From TMP-86 sp039807285 (GTDB taxonomy: Bacteria; Pseudomonadota; Gammaproteobacteria; Steroidobacterales; Steroidobacteraceae): 64,000 bases of DNA. The translations under genes and the position numbers were made by a program. The stretch spans positions 62,001 through 126,000 of the forward strand of contig JBGAGK010000008.1 of the NCBI GenBank assembly GCA_044226785.1, written 5' to 3'. The notes beneath the pieces were generated by a model. That model ran no database searches. It was not told where the DNA came from and saw only the letters and a program-made list of their open reading frames with translations. Shown here piece after piece: positions 53,955 to 62,720 of this stretch; position 1 is the stretch's first letter; each line of letters starts with the position of its first letter.

Positions 53955-54898
53955 GCGGGCATGTCGTCGCGCTGTGTGGAGGCGTCGGCGGCGCAAAGCT
54001 GGCCCAGGGTCTGGCGCGCGTATTGCCGGGCGAAGACCTCACCATCATCGTCAATACCGGCGATGATTTTCGGCATCTCGGCCTGTGGATCTCGCCCGAC
54101 ATCGACTCGGTGCTCTATGCGCTTGCAGACCTGTCGGATCCGGTGCGCGGCTGGGGGCGGCGCGACGAGAGCTGGGGATTCATGGCGGCGCTGGCCCGGT
54201 TGGGTGGTGAGGCGTGGTTCCAGCTGGGCGACGGTGACCTGGCCATTCACGTCGAGCGCAGTTGGCGGCTTGCGGCGGGTGAATCGCTGAGCGCTGTCAC
54301 TGGACGATTCTGCAAGGCGCTGGGCGTCAGAGCCTCGATTCTCCCCATGAGCGATGATCCGGTCAGCACGCGGATCGATACCGATGCCGGTTGGCTGGAT
54401 TTTCAGGACTACTTCGTGCGCCGGCGTTGCGAACCGCGGGTACAGGGGATCGAGTACTCGGGCGCACACGGCGCCCGGCCACAGCCGGCGGCACTCGGCG
54501 CGCTGACCCGACCGGATCTTCGCGCAGTGGTGATCTGCCCCTCGAACCCCTTCCTCAGCATCGAGCCGATACTGGCATTGCCGGCCATCCGGAAGGCGCT
54601 TCGCGAGACCCGCGCGCCCGTCGTGGCCATCACACCGATCATCGGCGGCGAAGCCGTGAAGGGGCCGGCCGCGAAGATGCTGCGGGAGCTCGGGTTTGAA
54701 TCGGACAGCGCGGCGGTGGCCCGGCGCTACGCTGGGCTGGTCGACGTATTCGTATGCGATTCCAGCGATCCGCTGCCGGCTCCCATCGCAGAGATGAATC
54801 TCGTCAGCGCTCCCACCCTCATGACCGGCGTGGCCGAGCGCGAGCAGCTCGCGCGGGACACGCTTCGCTTCGCCGATGAGACATCAGCGCTTCGGTGA
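53951..54898 (+). CDS. cofD: CofD/FbiA: phosphoenolpyruvyl/lactyl transferase of F420 biosynthesis
   Basis: 315 aa. Seen: VALCGGVGGAKLAQGLAR (nucleotide loop), TIIVNTGDDFRHLGLWISPDID (Fo-binding), ICPSNPFLSIEPIL, GEAVKGPAAKML, the standard CofD blocks. It transfers the phospho-C3 unit to Fo. The start is GTG 53951 overlapping the cofE stop. It is the last gene of the operon; no hairpin terminator is visible after it. Confidence 0.92.
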   Translation: MSGHVVALCGGVGGAKLAQGLARVLPGEDLTIIVNTGDDFRHLGLWISPDIDSVLYALADLSDPVRGWGRRDESWGFMAALARLGGEAWFQLGDGDLAIHVERSWRLAAGESLSAVTGRFCKALGVRASILPMSDDPVSTRIDTDAGWLDFQDYFVRRRCEPRVQGIEYSGAHGARPQPAALGALTRPDLRAVVICPSNPFLSIEPILALPAIRKALRETRAPVVAITPIIGGEAVKGPAAKMLRELGFESDSAAVARRYAGLVDVFVCDSSDPLPAPIAEMNLVSAPTLMTGVAEREQLARDTLRFADETSALR

Positions 54899-55023
54899 TA
54901 TTTGAGAATCTATAAACAAACAAGGTATAAACAGAGACTTACGTTTAAATATTCAAGTCAAACATCGATTAGGGTACTGCTGTGTACGCGAGACAAACCC
55001 GCAGGTGATGTCCGCAATGCCGG

Positions 55024-55470
55024 TCACCGCGCCCGCGTGTCGCCAGCCGTCGTTCCAGGTTTCGGAATCGAGTAAGTCCCCACCGCGTGAGCGACAGCCT
55101 CGGGGTCTCCATCTGAAAACAGGGTGACCTCGCCGACGGCCAGCGTCTTTCCCAGCTTGAGCAATTTGCACACCGCGATGATGTCCCGATCGGCGGCAGG
55201 CCGGCGAAGGAAGTTGATGTTCAGACTGGTGGTGACCGCCAGTGGAACGATGCCTATGGTCCCGAGGATCGCTGCGTACAGCGCCAGGTCGGCCGTGGCC
55301 ATCAATACGGGGCCCGACACGGTTCCACCGGGCCGCAGTTCATTGAATCCCACTGATTGACGGACGACGGCAGAGCCTTCGCCCACGATTTCGACGATCG
55401 TCTTGCTTTGAGGGAAGGTTGTCGCGAGGAATTCGCGGATTGCAGCCAATGATGTCTCAGTGTCTTGCAT
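55024..55470 (-). CDS. PaaI-type hotdog thioesterase
   Basis: 148 aa. The hotdog signature NELRPGGTVSGPVLMATADLALYAAIL and the strand TTSLNINFLRRPA match PaaI/YdiI-like acyl-CoA thioesterases; the catalytic acid is probably Asp in ATADLALY. Start ATG 55470 (a TTG at 55479 is possible). It lies alone between the F420 operon and the helicase gene. A general acyl-CoA scavenging role is likely. Confidence 0.82.
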   Translation of the reverse strand: MQDTETSLAAIREFLATTFPQSKTIVEIVGEGSAVVRQSVGFNELRPGGTVSGPVLMATADLALYAAILGTIGIVPLAVTTSLNINFLRRPAADRDIIAVCKLLKLGKTLAVGEVTLFSDGDPEAVAHAVGTYSIPKPGTTAGDTRAR

Positions 55471-55521
55471 GGGCGGCAAGATACGTCAGACCCGGCTGGA
55501 GGGTAAACTACCATTGACACG

Positions 55522-58227
55522 ATGAGCAAAGGCCGAATTCCGCTTCTCACGCCGGGCGGACATCTCGTTCTCGCGCCTGCGGGGGATGCGGTGTCGCTGT
55601 CGCCCGATCTTCTCCGGCGACTGGAGTCTGCATTTGCCCGTGGCGCAGGGCATGGACTGCTCCAGTTGGGGCTGCGCGAAGTCGGCACCGCGATGCCGGC
55701 GGACTTTGCCTATTGGCGTGACTTCGCTGCCCGGTTCGTCACTGCTGTGTGCATGTCCGTCGCCGACGCTAGTGTGGTGCCTGCACCGGCGGCAGAGACA
55801 CTCTCGGTGCTCGCGAACACCGCACCGCCGATGCCTGGTGGCGAGTACCTGAACGCCGAGGTTCTTGCCGGCCTGTGGGCGCAGATTGATGTGGCTTTCC
55901 GGCAGGAGAGATCGGCCGAGAAGGGCGGCCTGCAGGAATTTCTGCGAGCCGGCAATGCGGCCTGGCATCTCGTCGGTCGCGTACATTTCAACCTTGCCGA
56001 GAATCGCTCCGACGAAGAGGCGCCGTTCGCATTCATCGCAACCTACACCACGCAACTGTCGTCGCAGGGCCGCGCGCAGCATCTGCCACTCGGCGAGGCG
56101 TTGCGCGAGTACGCCGGTGCACGCAACAAGGAGCGGCTCCTCGCGCTCCTGAAGCCGGTACGCGAGGGGGCGGTACAGTGTCCCTGGTTGCGCGCGATGG
56201 TCGATGCGGGGGAGATCTACCACCCGCTGCGCTGGACGGCCGGCGAAGCATTTCAGTTTCTCACCGACGTTCCCAGGCTCGAGGCGTCGGGGATTGTGGT
56301 GCGCACGCCGGGTGCCTGGAGGGCGGGCCGGCCCCTGCGGCCGAAAATCAGTGCGAGCGCCGGCAGCCGGATGCCCGCGATGCTGGGCAGGGACGCGTTG
56401 CTGGATTTCCATGTTGAATTGACGCTGGGTGAGGAGCGGCTCACGGCCGCCGAGATCCGTGCGCTGCTCAAGGGATCGGATGGGTTGCAGTTCCTCCGTG
56501 GCCAATGGGTCGAGGTGGATCGAGCGAAACTTTCGCGGCTGCTCGATCGATTCCGTGCCATCGAGAGCGCCGCGGAATCTGGCGGCATGACCTTTACGGC
56601 AGCGATGCGCCTGGTAGCCGGCGTGGCAGTGGAGGACGGGAACGGGACTGTAGAAGCGCCTGATCCCGATTGGTCGGAAGTCACGGCGGGTCCGTGGCTG
56701 GCCGAGACGCTGCGCGGCCTGCGCAGTCCGGAAGGTCTTGCACGTGTGGATCCTGGTGCCTCGCTGCAGGCCACGCTCAGGCCCTATCAGCAGGCGGGCG
56801 TGCGCTGGTTGTATCTGTTGCACCGGCTGGGGCTGGGTGCCTGTCTGGCCGATGACATGGGATTGGGAAAGACGATCCAGGTCCTGGCGCTGATGCTCGT
56901 TCTGAAGCAGGAATCCCGCCGTGAACGCCGCGCACCGGCAACCGCGTCGGCCAGCATCCTGGTTGCCCCTGCGTCGCTGCTTGCAAACTGGGCCGCAGAA
57001 ATCGAAAGGTTCGCGCCCTCGCTCAAGGTGCTCATCGCCCATCCCTCATCCGCAAACCCCGCGGACCTCAAGTCGATGACAGCGACGAGCGTGGCGGACG
57101 TCGACCTCGTGGTCACAAGTTTCGGCGCATTGTCGCGGTATGACTGGCTGACGAGCGCACGTTGGCGGCTTGCCGTGATCGACGAGGCGCAGGCGATCAA
57201 GAACCCCGGCGCCAAACAGACCCGCGCCGTCAAGAAACTCGTTGCGCGGACGCGCGTTGTATTGACCGGAACACCGGTCGAGAACCGGCTCATGGACCTG
57301 TGGTCAATCTTTGATTTTACCCATCCGGGGCTGTTGGGGTCCGGCCAGATCTTTGGCAGGTACGTGAAACGGCTCTCCGGGACAGGGAGCTACGCGCCGT
57401 TGCGGGAACTCGTGCGGCCCTACATTCTCAGACGTCTGAAGACCGACAAGTCGGTGATTTCCGATCTGCCCGACAAGACGGAGATGAAGGCGTTCTGCCA
57501 CTTGAGTCCGTCACAGGCGGCACTGTACAGCCAGGCGGTCGAGGAACTGGCGGAAGCGCTCGATACGGCAGACGGGATCAAGCGCAAAGGGGTCGTGCTG
57601 GCGTTTCTCATGCGCTTCAAGCAGATATGCAATCATCCCTCCCAGTGGCTTGGCAACGGATCATGGGCGGAACGGGACAGCGGCAAGTTCGCGCGATTGC
57701 GGGAACTCGCCGAGACCATCGCTGCGAAACAGGAGAAGGTGCTCGTGTTCACCCAGTTTCGTGAGGCAGCGCAGCCGATTGCCGCGTTCCTGGGAGGTGT
57801 CTTCGGTCGCGAGGGACTCGTGTTGCACGGAGGGACCCCCGTGGGCAAGCGCAAAGACCTGGTGCGCCGGTTCCAGGAGGATGAACTGACACCATTCTTC
57901 GTGCTCTCGCTCAAGGCGGGCGGCGCCGGACTCAATCTGACATCCGCTTCCCACGTGATCCACTTCGATCGCTGGTGGAATCCGGCGGTTGAGAATCAGG
58001 CGACGGATCGGGCGTTCCGGATCGGCCAATCGCGCAACGTGCTGGTGCACAAGTTCGTGTGCCGTGGCACCGTCGAGGACAAGATCGACCACCTGATCGA
58101 GTCCAAGCAGGCGCTCGTCAAGGACATGCTCGAGGGCGGCGCAGAACTGGAACTGACCGAGTTCGGGGATCAGGAACTGTTGAATCTCGTGGCACTGGAC
58201 ATCAATTCCGCGAAGGCTGATGCCTGA
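55522..58227 (+). CDS. SNF2-family DEAD/DEAH-box helicase (HepA-like)
   Basis: A 901-aa DNA translocase. An N-terminal non-ATPase region (about 1-410, 'SNF2 N-terminal bacterial' type) precedes the motor: motif I DDMGLGKT, Ia VAPASLLANW, II DEAQ, III LTGTPVENR, V SLKAGGAGLNLTSA, VI ATDRAFRIGQ. It is paired with the SWIM protein downstream (27 bp), a common bacterial arrangement thought to act in chromatin-like DNA remodelling or repair. A fragment homologous to its residues 45-75 occurs at 60488-60611. Confidence 0.9.
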   Translation: MSKGRIPLLTPGGHLVLAPAGDAVSLSPDLLRRLESAFARGAGHGLLQLGLREVGTAMPADFAYWRDFAARFVTAVCMSVADASVVPAPAAETLSVLANTAPPMPGGEYLNAEVLAGLWAQIDVAFRQERSAEKGGLQEFLRAGNAAWHLVGRVHFNLAENRSDEEAPFAFIATYTTQLSSQGRAQHLPLGEALREYAGARNKERLLALLKPVREGAVQCPWLRAMVDAGEIYHPLRWTAGEAFQFLTDVPRLEASGIVVRTPGAWRAGRPLRPKISASAGSRMPAMLGRDALLDFHVELTLGEERLTAAEIRALLKGSDGLQFLRGQWVEVDRAKLSRLLDRFRAIESAAESGGMTFTAAMRLVAGVAVEDGNGTVEAPDPDWSEVTAGPWLAETLRGLRSPEGLARVDPGASLQATLRPYQQAGVRWLYLLHRLGLGACLADDMGLGKTIQVLALMLVLKQESRRERRAPATASASILVAPASLLANWAAEIERFAPSLKVLIAHPSSANPADLKSMTATSVADVDLVVTSFGALSRYDWLTSARWRLAVIDEAQAIKNPGAKQTRAVKKLVARTRVVLTGTPVENRLMDLWSIFDFTHPGLLGSGQIFGRYVKRLSGTGSYAPLRELVRPYILRRLKTDKSVISDLPDKTEMKAFCHLSPSQAALYSQAVEELAEALDTADGIKRKGVVLAFLMRFKQICNHPSQWLGNGSWAERDSGKFARLRELAETIAAKQEKVLVFTQFREAAQPIAAFLGGVFGREGLVLHGGTPVGKRKDLVRRFQEDELTPFFVLSLKAGGAGLNLTSASHVIHFDRWWNPAVENQATDRAFRIGQSRNVLVHKFVCRGTVEDKIDHLIESKQALVKDMLEGGAELELTEFGDQELLNLVALDINSAKADA

Positions 58228-58254
58228 CCGGGTGGGACTGCCGGGGAGACGCTG

Positions 58255-59121
58255 ATGTATTTTCGATGGAAACCGTATGTTCCCGTATCCGTGCGTCGTC
58301 ATGAGGCGGCAAGGACAGCGGCAAAGCTCGCAAAGAAGGGTCAGGCGCTTTCCCCGGTGCCCGCCAGCCGGGGAGCGATCGCGAAATCGTTCTGGGGCAG
58401 GTCATGGTGCCAGAACCTGGAGCGCTACAGCGATTACTCCAATCGACTGCCCCGCGGAAGGACCTACCTGCGCAATGGCTCGGTGATCGATCTGCAGGTC
58501 GAGGCGGGGGAGGCGACCGCTCAGGTCATGGGCTCGAGCCTTTACCGGATCAGGATAAGGATCGCACCCGTGACCCAGGCTCGTTGGGAAAGCATTGCCC
58601 GCGACTGTGCCCGGTCCATCGACACGCTGATCGAACTTCTGCAGGGGCAGTTGTCGGAGTCAGTCATGGAACGGATCACGCGGTCCGGCACGGGGCTGTT
58701 CCCGTCGCCGAAGGAGATCGATTTCAGTTGCAGCTGCCCGGATTCAGCCGCCATGTGCAAGCACATCGCCGCGACGCTGTACGGGATCGGTGCCCGGCTT
58801 GATACACAGCCACAACTTCTGTTCGGGTTGCGCAGGGTGGATGCGAAGGACCTGATTGCGCGGGCAGGCGGAGGCGAGACCCTTGCGCAGAAGACGCCGA
58901 AGTCATCGCGAATTCTGGATTCTTCGAAACTCACCGACGTGTTCGGTATCGATCTGTCAGGAGTCGAGTCCGCGGTGCCCGGGAATCCGCCCGCCAAACC
59001 TTCAACCACGCGCAAGACTCCGAAGACTCCCTCGGCCAGGGCCAAGGCCAAGGCAAGGGGAAAGAAGGCGGCAGGTCGCATGCTCACACGCAAGAGCCGC
59101 AAGCCTTCGGCCAAGGACTGA
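58255..59121 (+). CDS. SWIM zinc-finger protein, partner of the SNF2 helicase
   Basis: 288 aa. The SWIM motif is CSCPDSAAMCKHIAAT (CxC...CxH) near residue 158. The N-terminal VSVRRHEAARTAAKLAKKG and the Lys/Ala-rich C-terminal tail (about 235-288, many KTP/ARAKAK repeats) suggest DNA binding. The gene follows the helicase with SD GGGGAGA before ATG 58255. SWIM proteins next to SNF2 genes are common in bacteria, but their substrate is unknown. Confidence 0.88.
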   Translation: MYFRWKPYVPVSVRRHEAARTAAKLAKKGQALSPVPASRGAIAKSFWGRSWCQNLERYSDYSNRLPRGRTYLRNGSVIDLQVEAGEATAQVMGSSLYRIRIRIAPVTQARWESIARDCARSIDTLIELLQGQLSESVMERITRSGTGLFPSPKEIDFSCSCPDSAAMCKHIAATLYGIGARLDTQPQLLFGLRRVDAKDLIARAGGGETLAQKTPKSSRILDSSKLTDVFGIDLSGVESAVPGNPPAKPSTTRKTPKTPSARAKAKARGKKAAGRMLTRKSRKPSAKD

Positions 59122-59133
59122 TCGGGATCTGAG

Positions 59134-59178
59134 TGGTCAGAGCGACAGGATTTGAACCTTCGACTCCTGCGTCCCGAA
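59134..59178 (-). repeat. tRNA-Pro 3'-end copy A (att-like)
   Basis: 45 bp which on the minus strand runs from TTCGGGACG (anticodon loop and stem) to the terminal TGACCA. It is the most divergent copy in the acceptor part (CAGAGCGAC versus CGGGGTGAC in B and C). No 5' half is present. It lies directly after the SWIM gene and marks the left edge of the mobile zone. Confidence 0.7.
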
Positions 59179-59181
59179 CGT

Positions 59182-60339
59182 TCACAGGTATGACCCGGAC
59201 CACAGCCTGTCCAGGAATATTCTCCACGGAACTATGCGCACTGCACCGACAACGCGCTCTTCCTTCTCGGTGCAGACCAGCAGGGCATGCCTGGGTTTGA
59301 ATTCCGCCGCAAAACTGTCCAATGCATGCAGGTCGCGCTGCGAAATTCTTGTGCCTCCTTTGACTTCTACAGCCACTTCGCCGCCTGATAGAACGAAGTC
59401 AACCTCCAGCCCGGACTTGGTACGCCAGAAGTTGATCGGATACCCAAGTTCCTTGTAGGAGCGGTAGGCGACGAGTTCCATAAGGATGAAGTGCTCGAAC
59501 GCTCTGCCAAACTGCTCGCCCTTTGGCAGGGGAATTCTCCGCTGCGTGAGCGCTCCGGCCACTCCAACGTCGAAGAGGTAGAATTTGGATGCTTTGCCGA
59601 TAACCTGGCGCGATTGTCGACGCTTGAAAGGCTCCACGAAGTACCCTAGCAGCGTATCGACGAGAATCTGGTAATACTCTTTGACTGTCTTGGAGTCGAC
59701 GCCGCAGTCGCGCGCAATGTTCGAGTAATTGATGAGTTCGCCGTGGGAGAATCCGACGGCATCGAAAAAGCGTGAGAAGGCGCCGACGTTGCGCGTGAGG
59801 CCTTCGGCGAACACTTCTTCTTTCAGGTAATCCTGGACGTAGGCGCGAAGCGATCGGTGGAATTTCTCCTCGGAGTAGTGAGCGGGGATCAATCCGCGAT
59901 TGAGCGCCTGCAACAGGTTGAATCCCGGTATTTCCGCAGACACAAGCGGATGCATCTCAAAGCGCCAGGCACGACCTCCGAGCAGATTGGCCTGGCCGCG
60001 CTTGAGCTTCCGCGCGCTCGAACCGCACAGGACAAACCGCAGGCCCTGGCTTTCAATCAGCCCCTGGACTTCATCCAGCACCTGCGGCACCTTCTGAACT
60101 TCATCGAGAATGATGGGCTCTTTGAGAGTCGCGATATCCTTGGCCAACAGTTGTTCACGCAGCAACGACGGGTTCGCTGCCAAAGCCAGCATCACGTCCG
60201 TTTTGAGAAAATCATAGTAGACGCTCGTTGGAAATCGCTGATGGAGCCAGGTCGATTTGCCAGTCTTGCGTGCGCCCCACAGGAATGCGGATTGACCTGG
60301 CGGAAGCGAAAAGTGGAGGCGTCTGACGAATGTGGACAT
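59182..60339 (-). CDS. AAA+ ATPase with C-terminal DUF4143 nuclease-like domain
   Basis: A 385-aa protein of the ATPase-DUF4143 family. Walker A GARKTGKSTW (about residues 24-33), Walker B IILDEVQKV, sensor CGSSARKL, and a C-terminal PD-(D/E)xK-like block EVDFVLSGGEVAVEVKGG. The family is frequent in defence islands and mobile DNA; function unclear, possibly toxin-like or regulatory. The start ATG 60339 gives the usual short N-terminus. Its base composition is visibly less GC-rich than flanking genes, and it lies between tRNA-end copies A and B, suggesting transfer. Confidence 0.85.
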   Translation of the reverse strand: MSTFVRRLHFSLPPGQSAFLWGARKTGKSTWLHQRFPTSVYYDFLKTDVMLALAANPSLLREQLLAKDIATLKEPIILDEVQKVPQVLDEVQGLIESQGLRFVLCGSSARKLKRGQANLLGGRAWRFEMHPLVSAEIPGFNLLQALNRGLIPAHYSEEKFHRSLRAYVQDYLKEEVFAEGLTRNVGAFSRFFDAVGFSHGELINYSNIARDCGVDSKTVKEYYQILVDTLLGYFVEPFKRRQSRQVIGKASKFYLFDVGVAGALTQRRIPLPKGEQFGRAFEHFILMELVAYRSYKELGYPINFWRTKSGLEVDFVLSGGEVAVEVKGGTRISQRDLHALDSFAAEFKPRHALLVCTEKEERVVGAVRIVPWRIFLDRLWSGSYL

Positions 60340-60370
60340 TCGGAAACAGTCCCGTAATGGTGATACCGGA

Positions 60371-60676
60371 ATGGATATTACTCCGAATTGGTTAGAACTC
60401 AATCATTGGAAAGATTGTGGCGCAGCAGTGGACGTGGCGCGCAACCTGACGATGTCGATGCAGCCATGGGATGACGTGATGACCCAGCGTCGACGCGGGC
60501 TGCCCGAACTCGGGTTGCTCGAGGTGGATAGGATCCTGTCAGCGGATTCCGGTTATTGGCGCGACCTTGCTGCGCGGTTTGTCACGATGCTGATGCAGGC
60601 GCTCGCGCCTCAAGTTGAGTCACCAGAGAAGCTGAAACGACGGCCAAAGGTGGCATTCAACAGTAACACCCATTGA
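60371..60676 (+). pseudogene. Fragment of a second SNF2-helicase N-terminal region
   Basis: An open stretch of 101 codons whose middle (60488-60611) aligns with residues about 45-75 of the helicase at 55522: RRGLPELGLLEV... SGYWRDLAARFV against HGLLQLGLREV... FAYWRDFAARFV. The rest of the helicase is missing. It therefore looks like a remnant of a paralogous helicase gene cut by insertion next to tRNA-end copy B. It might still encode a short protein. Confidence 0.6.
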
Positions 60677-60682
60677 TCAATT

Positions 60683-60727
60683 GGGTCGGGGTGACAGGAT
60701 TTGTACCTGCGGTTCCTACGTCCCGAA
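60683..60727 (-). repeat. tRNA-Pro 3'-end copy B (att-like)
   Basis: 45 bp, same orientation and span as copy A: CGGGGTGACAGGATTT on the plus strand ending CCTACGTCCCGAA. It differs from copy C at four positions (the first base, GTACC for GAACC, and GGTT for GACT). No intact tRNA adjoins it. Confidence 0.75.
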
Positions 60728-60792
60728 ACGACGGCATACGATCAAATATTTCCAGACTATCAAGGATCAAATCACGCTCCTTTTGCTTTGCA

Positions 60793-61419
60793 TCAAGCCT
60801 TTGCCTTCATGGATCTGGCTCTGATGGCCGCGATGCGCTGCGAGATATATGCCCGACGGCCGGGTGCTTTAACCAGTTCGGTGTATGCCTTCAGCTGCTG
60901 CCATTGAAATCGTCGCGGGACGGCCAGTTCGGGAAGCGTCGAAAATATGCGCGACCGTCCTGGTGCGAGATACAGCAGATCGAACAGCGCCTTCTCGGGT
61001 GTCGCGATCCTGGCATCGGATGTGCTCGACTGCTCAAATCCTCTGAAGAGCCCGGGCGGAATCCGGTGGAAGGAGATGGTCCCTCTGGGAGTCGCAACAC
61101 GGCGAGGCCGTGCCGGCGTGACGGCATATGTGACGGAGGGGATTTGCTCGATCATTCCATGATGAAACAATGCCGACTGCAAGGAGATGTAGGCAGGGTA
61201 GGGTGCGATGATGAGTTCAGGCAGCGCGAGGCGATCGATGTTCTTATCCACCAACCATCGGCCGCGGCTCAGATGAACGATCATCCGATCGCCCGCCAGA
61301 CGTCGCAGGATGGTGGTTGCGTTGCTGGCGGAGACGTGCAGCACCGCGGCGACGTCGCGCGATTCCACGACCGGAACAGCAAGCGCTCGCAGTTTCTGCA
61401 GGGCGTCGATCTGTTTCAT
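60793..61419 (-). CDS. AbiEi-type antitoxin
   Basis: 208 aa. The N-terminal winged HTH (QIDALQKLRALAVPVVESRDVAAVL, then SNATTILRRLAGDRMIVHLSRGRW) and the AbiEi domain (YPAYISLQSALFHHGMIEQIP, RIATPEKALFDLLYLAP) are clear. AbiEi represses its own operon and neutralises AbiEii. The ATG overlaps the toxin stop (ATGA), but here the antitoxin is the second gene, the reverse of the classical abiEi-abiEii order. Confidence 0.85.
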   Translation of the reverse strand: MKQIDALQKLRALAVPVVESRDVAAVLHVSASNATTILRRLAGDRMIVHLSRGRWLVDKNIDRLALPELIIAPYPAYISLQSALFHHGMIEQIPSVTYAVTPARPRRVATPRGTISFHRIPPGLFRGFEQSSTSDARIATPEKALFDLLYLAPGRSRIFSTLPELAVPRRFQWQQLKAYTELVKAPGRRAYISQRIAAIRARSMKAKA

Positions 61420-62174
61420 GGAGCGAGTTCCTGCAGGCTGCCCACCACCTGTTCCTGCAGTTGGTCCCAGGCTTGTCTGTGCTCGTAGTGCTCCTGATAT
61501 TCGGGCTGCAGGTAGGCAAGTACCTGTCCTGCAAAGGCGTCGTACTTGACCGCCATCGCATTGGTGATCGCGGCGGCAAGGTGAGGTTCCACTGACGCGG
61601 GGAGCGGCGCTTCGCCTGCGCCTGCATCCAGCAGCAACTTCAGATCAAATACATCCCGCGCTTGCACCTGCCCGCGCAATGCGAGTGCCGCGACCTTCTG
61701 TGCGAATGCCGTCTGAACGGCGTAGTGCTGCACGATCACGGGGTAGAGCCGGTACGCGCGAATGACCTCGGCATCCACCGGCTCTACCACCATGCCGCCG
61801 TCAAGGCCACGGCGCGAGAACTCGATTTTCGTCGGAACCTCGGCGCCCGATGCGATGATGCGCAGGGCAAGCTTCCAACGCTGCGTCGTATCTGTTTGCT
61901 TCGGTTGTGTGGTTCGGATGATCTCGATGCCTTGTGCTCTCAGCGACTGCACGAATGCCTGGGCTTCCAGCGAGCGATTGACGTTATTCCGCAAGGTGCC
62001 CGGAGCTATCGTGCGGATGTCCAGATCCATGTCTTCGGAGTAGCGGATGCTTTTGAAGTAGAACCGCAAATTGCAGCCACCCTTGAGGCAGAAGAGGGCT
62101 TTGTCCACGCGCGCACCAAAGGCCCGCAGGAACAGCAGCTGGAAGATTTCCACGGCCTGGTGATCATTGAGCAT
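61416..62174 (-). CDS. AbiEii-type nucleotidyltransferase toxin
   Basis: 252 aa. The nucleotidyltransferase core is KGGCNLRFYFKSIRYSEDMDLDI (about residues 29-50; GG then D-x-D), typical of AbiEii/MenT toxins that modify tRNA or GTP. Its C-terminal half has ALRGQVQARDVFDLKLLLD. It is first in the operon with a 38-bp nested operator just upstream. It probably provides phage defence or element maintenance. ATG 62174; the SD is weak. Confidence 0.85.
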   Translation of the reverse strand: MLNDHQAVEIFQLLFLRAFGARVDKALFCLKGGCNLRFYFKSIRYSEDMDLDIRTIAPGTLRNNVNRSLEAQAFVQSLRAQGIEIIRTTQPKQTDTTQRWKLALRIIASGAEVPTKIEFSRRGLDGGMVVEPVDAEVIRAYRLYPVIVQHYAVQTAFAQKVAALALRGQVQARDVFDLKLLLDAGAGEAPLPASVEPHLAAAITNAMAVKYDAFAGQVLAYLQPEYQEHYEHRQAWDQLQEQVVGSLQELAP

Positions 62175-62182
62175 CGGTCAAT

Positions 62183-62220
62183 ATTACGTGTAATCGACAC
62201 TTATGTCGACTATTCGTAAT
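62183..62220. promoter_or_regulatory. Nested palindromic operator of the AbiE system
   Basis: Symmetric arrangement: ATTACG (62183-62188), 5 bp, TCGACA (62194-62199), CTTA, TGTCGA (62204-62209), 5 bp, CGTAAT (62215-62220). All arms are perfect. It lies 9-46 bp upstream of the toxin ATG, where AbiEi-type antitoxins bind to repress their operon. Confidence 0.65.
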
Positions 62221-62351
62221 GTAAAGAGTTCGCCATTGCGGCGTGGATTTGTCATGTCTTGCGAATGCCTGGGCGAGATGCAATTGATGCCATGGGGCGC
62301 GAGCGAGCGACATAACGCCGGTCCGCGCATCAACGAGTTTTCGCTGACACG

Positions 62352-62483
62352 CTACGGTTCGGATTCCCACGGATTCAGGGCTTCGACACCCATTGGTCTG
62401 AAATCATCTGCGTTGCGCGTTACGACGATCATGCCGTGCACGAGCGCGGTGGCTGCTACGAAGGAGTCCCGCAGTGATTGGTA
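62352..62483 (-). pseudogene. Remnant of a VapC-type PIN-domain toxin (C-terminal 43 codons)
   Basis: On the minus strand the frame reads SLRDSFVAATALVHG, MIVVTRNADDFRPMGV and EALNPWESEP to a TAG. The segment D-SFVAATA ... VVTRNADDF is the classical end of VapC/FitB PIN domains, including the third acidic residue. No start codon or N-terminal half exists: the frame runs straight into tRNA-end copy C at 62484. Truncation by recombination at that site is the simplest explanation. Confidence 0.7.
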
Positions 62484-62528
<45 letters not shown>

Positions 62529-62720
62529 AGATATTCAGTGACGTTTTTAGCTACCAATCCCTGACAAGCTTTCTCGCCATAAGTTAACCCGATTATCGGA
62601 AAATCTAGCAAAAACAGCTGTCTGGCCACTTCCTGACCTTCATTCAGACCTTGCTATAGATTGCCACGCCTATACAATTAGTTTGTGCTTCCGATGTGCT
62701 TCGGCGGGGAAGGGCGGGAA

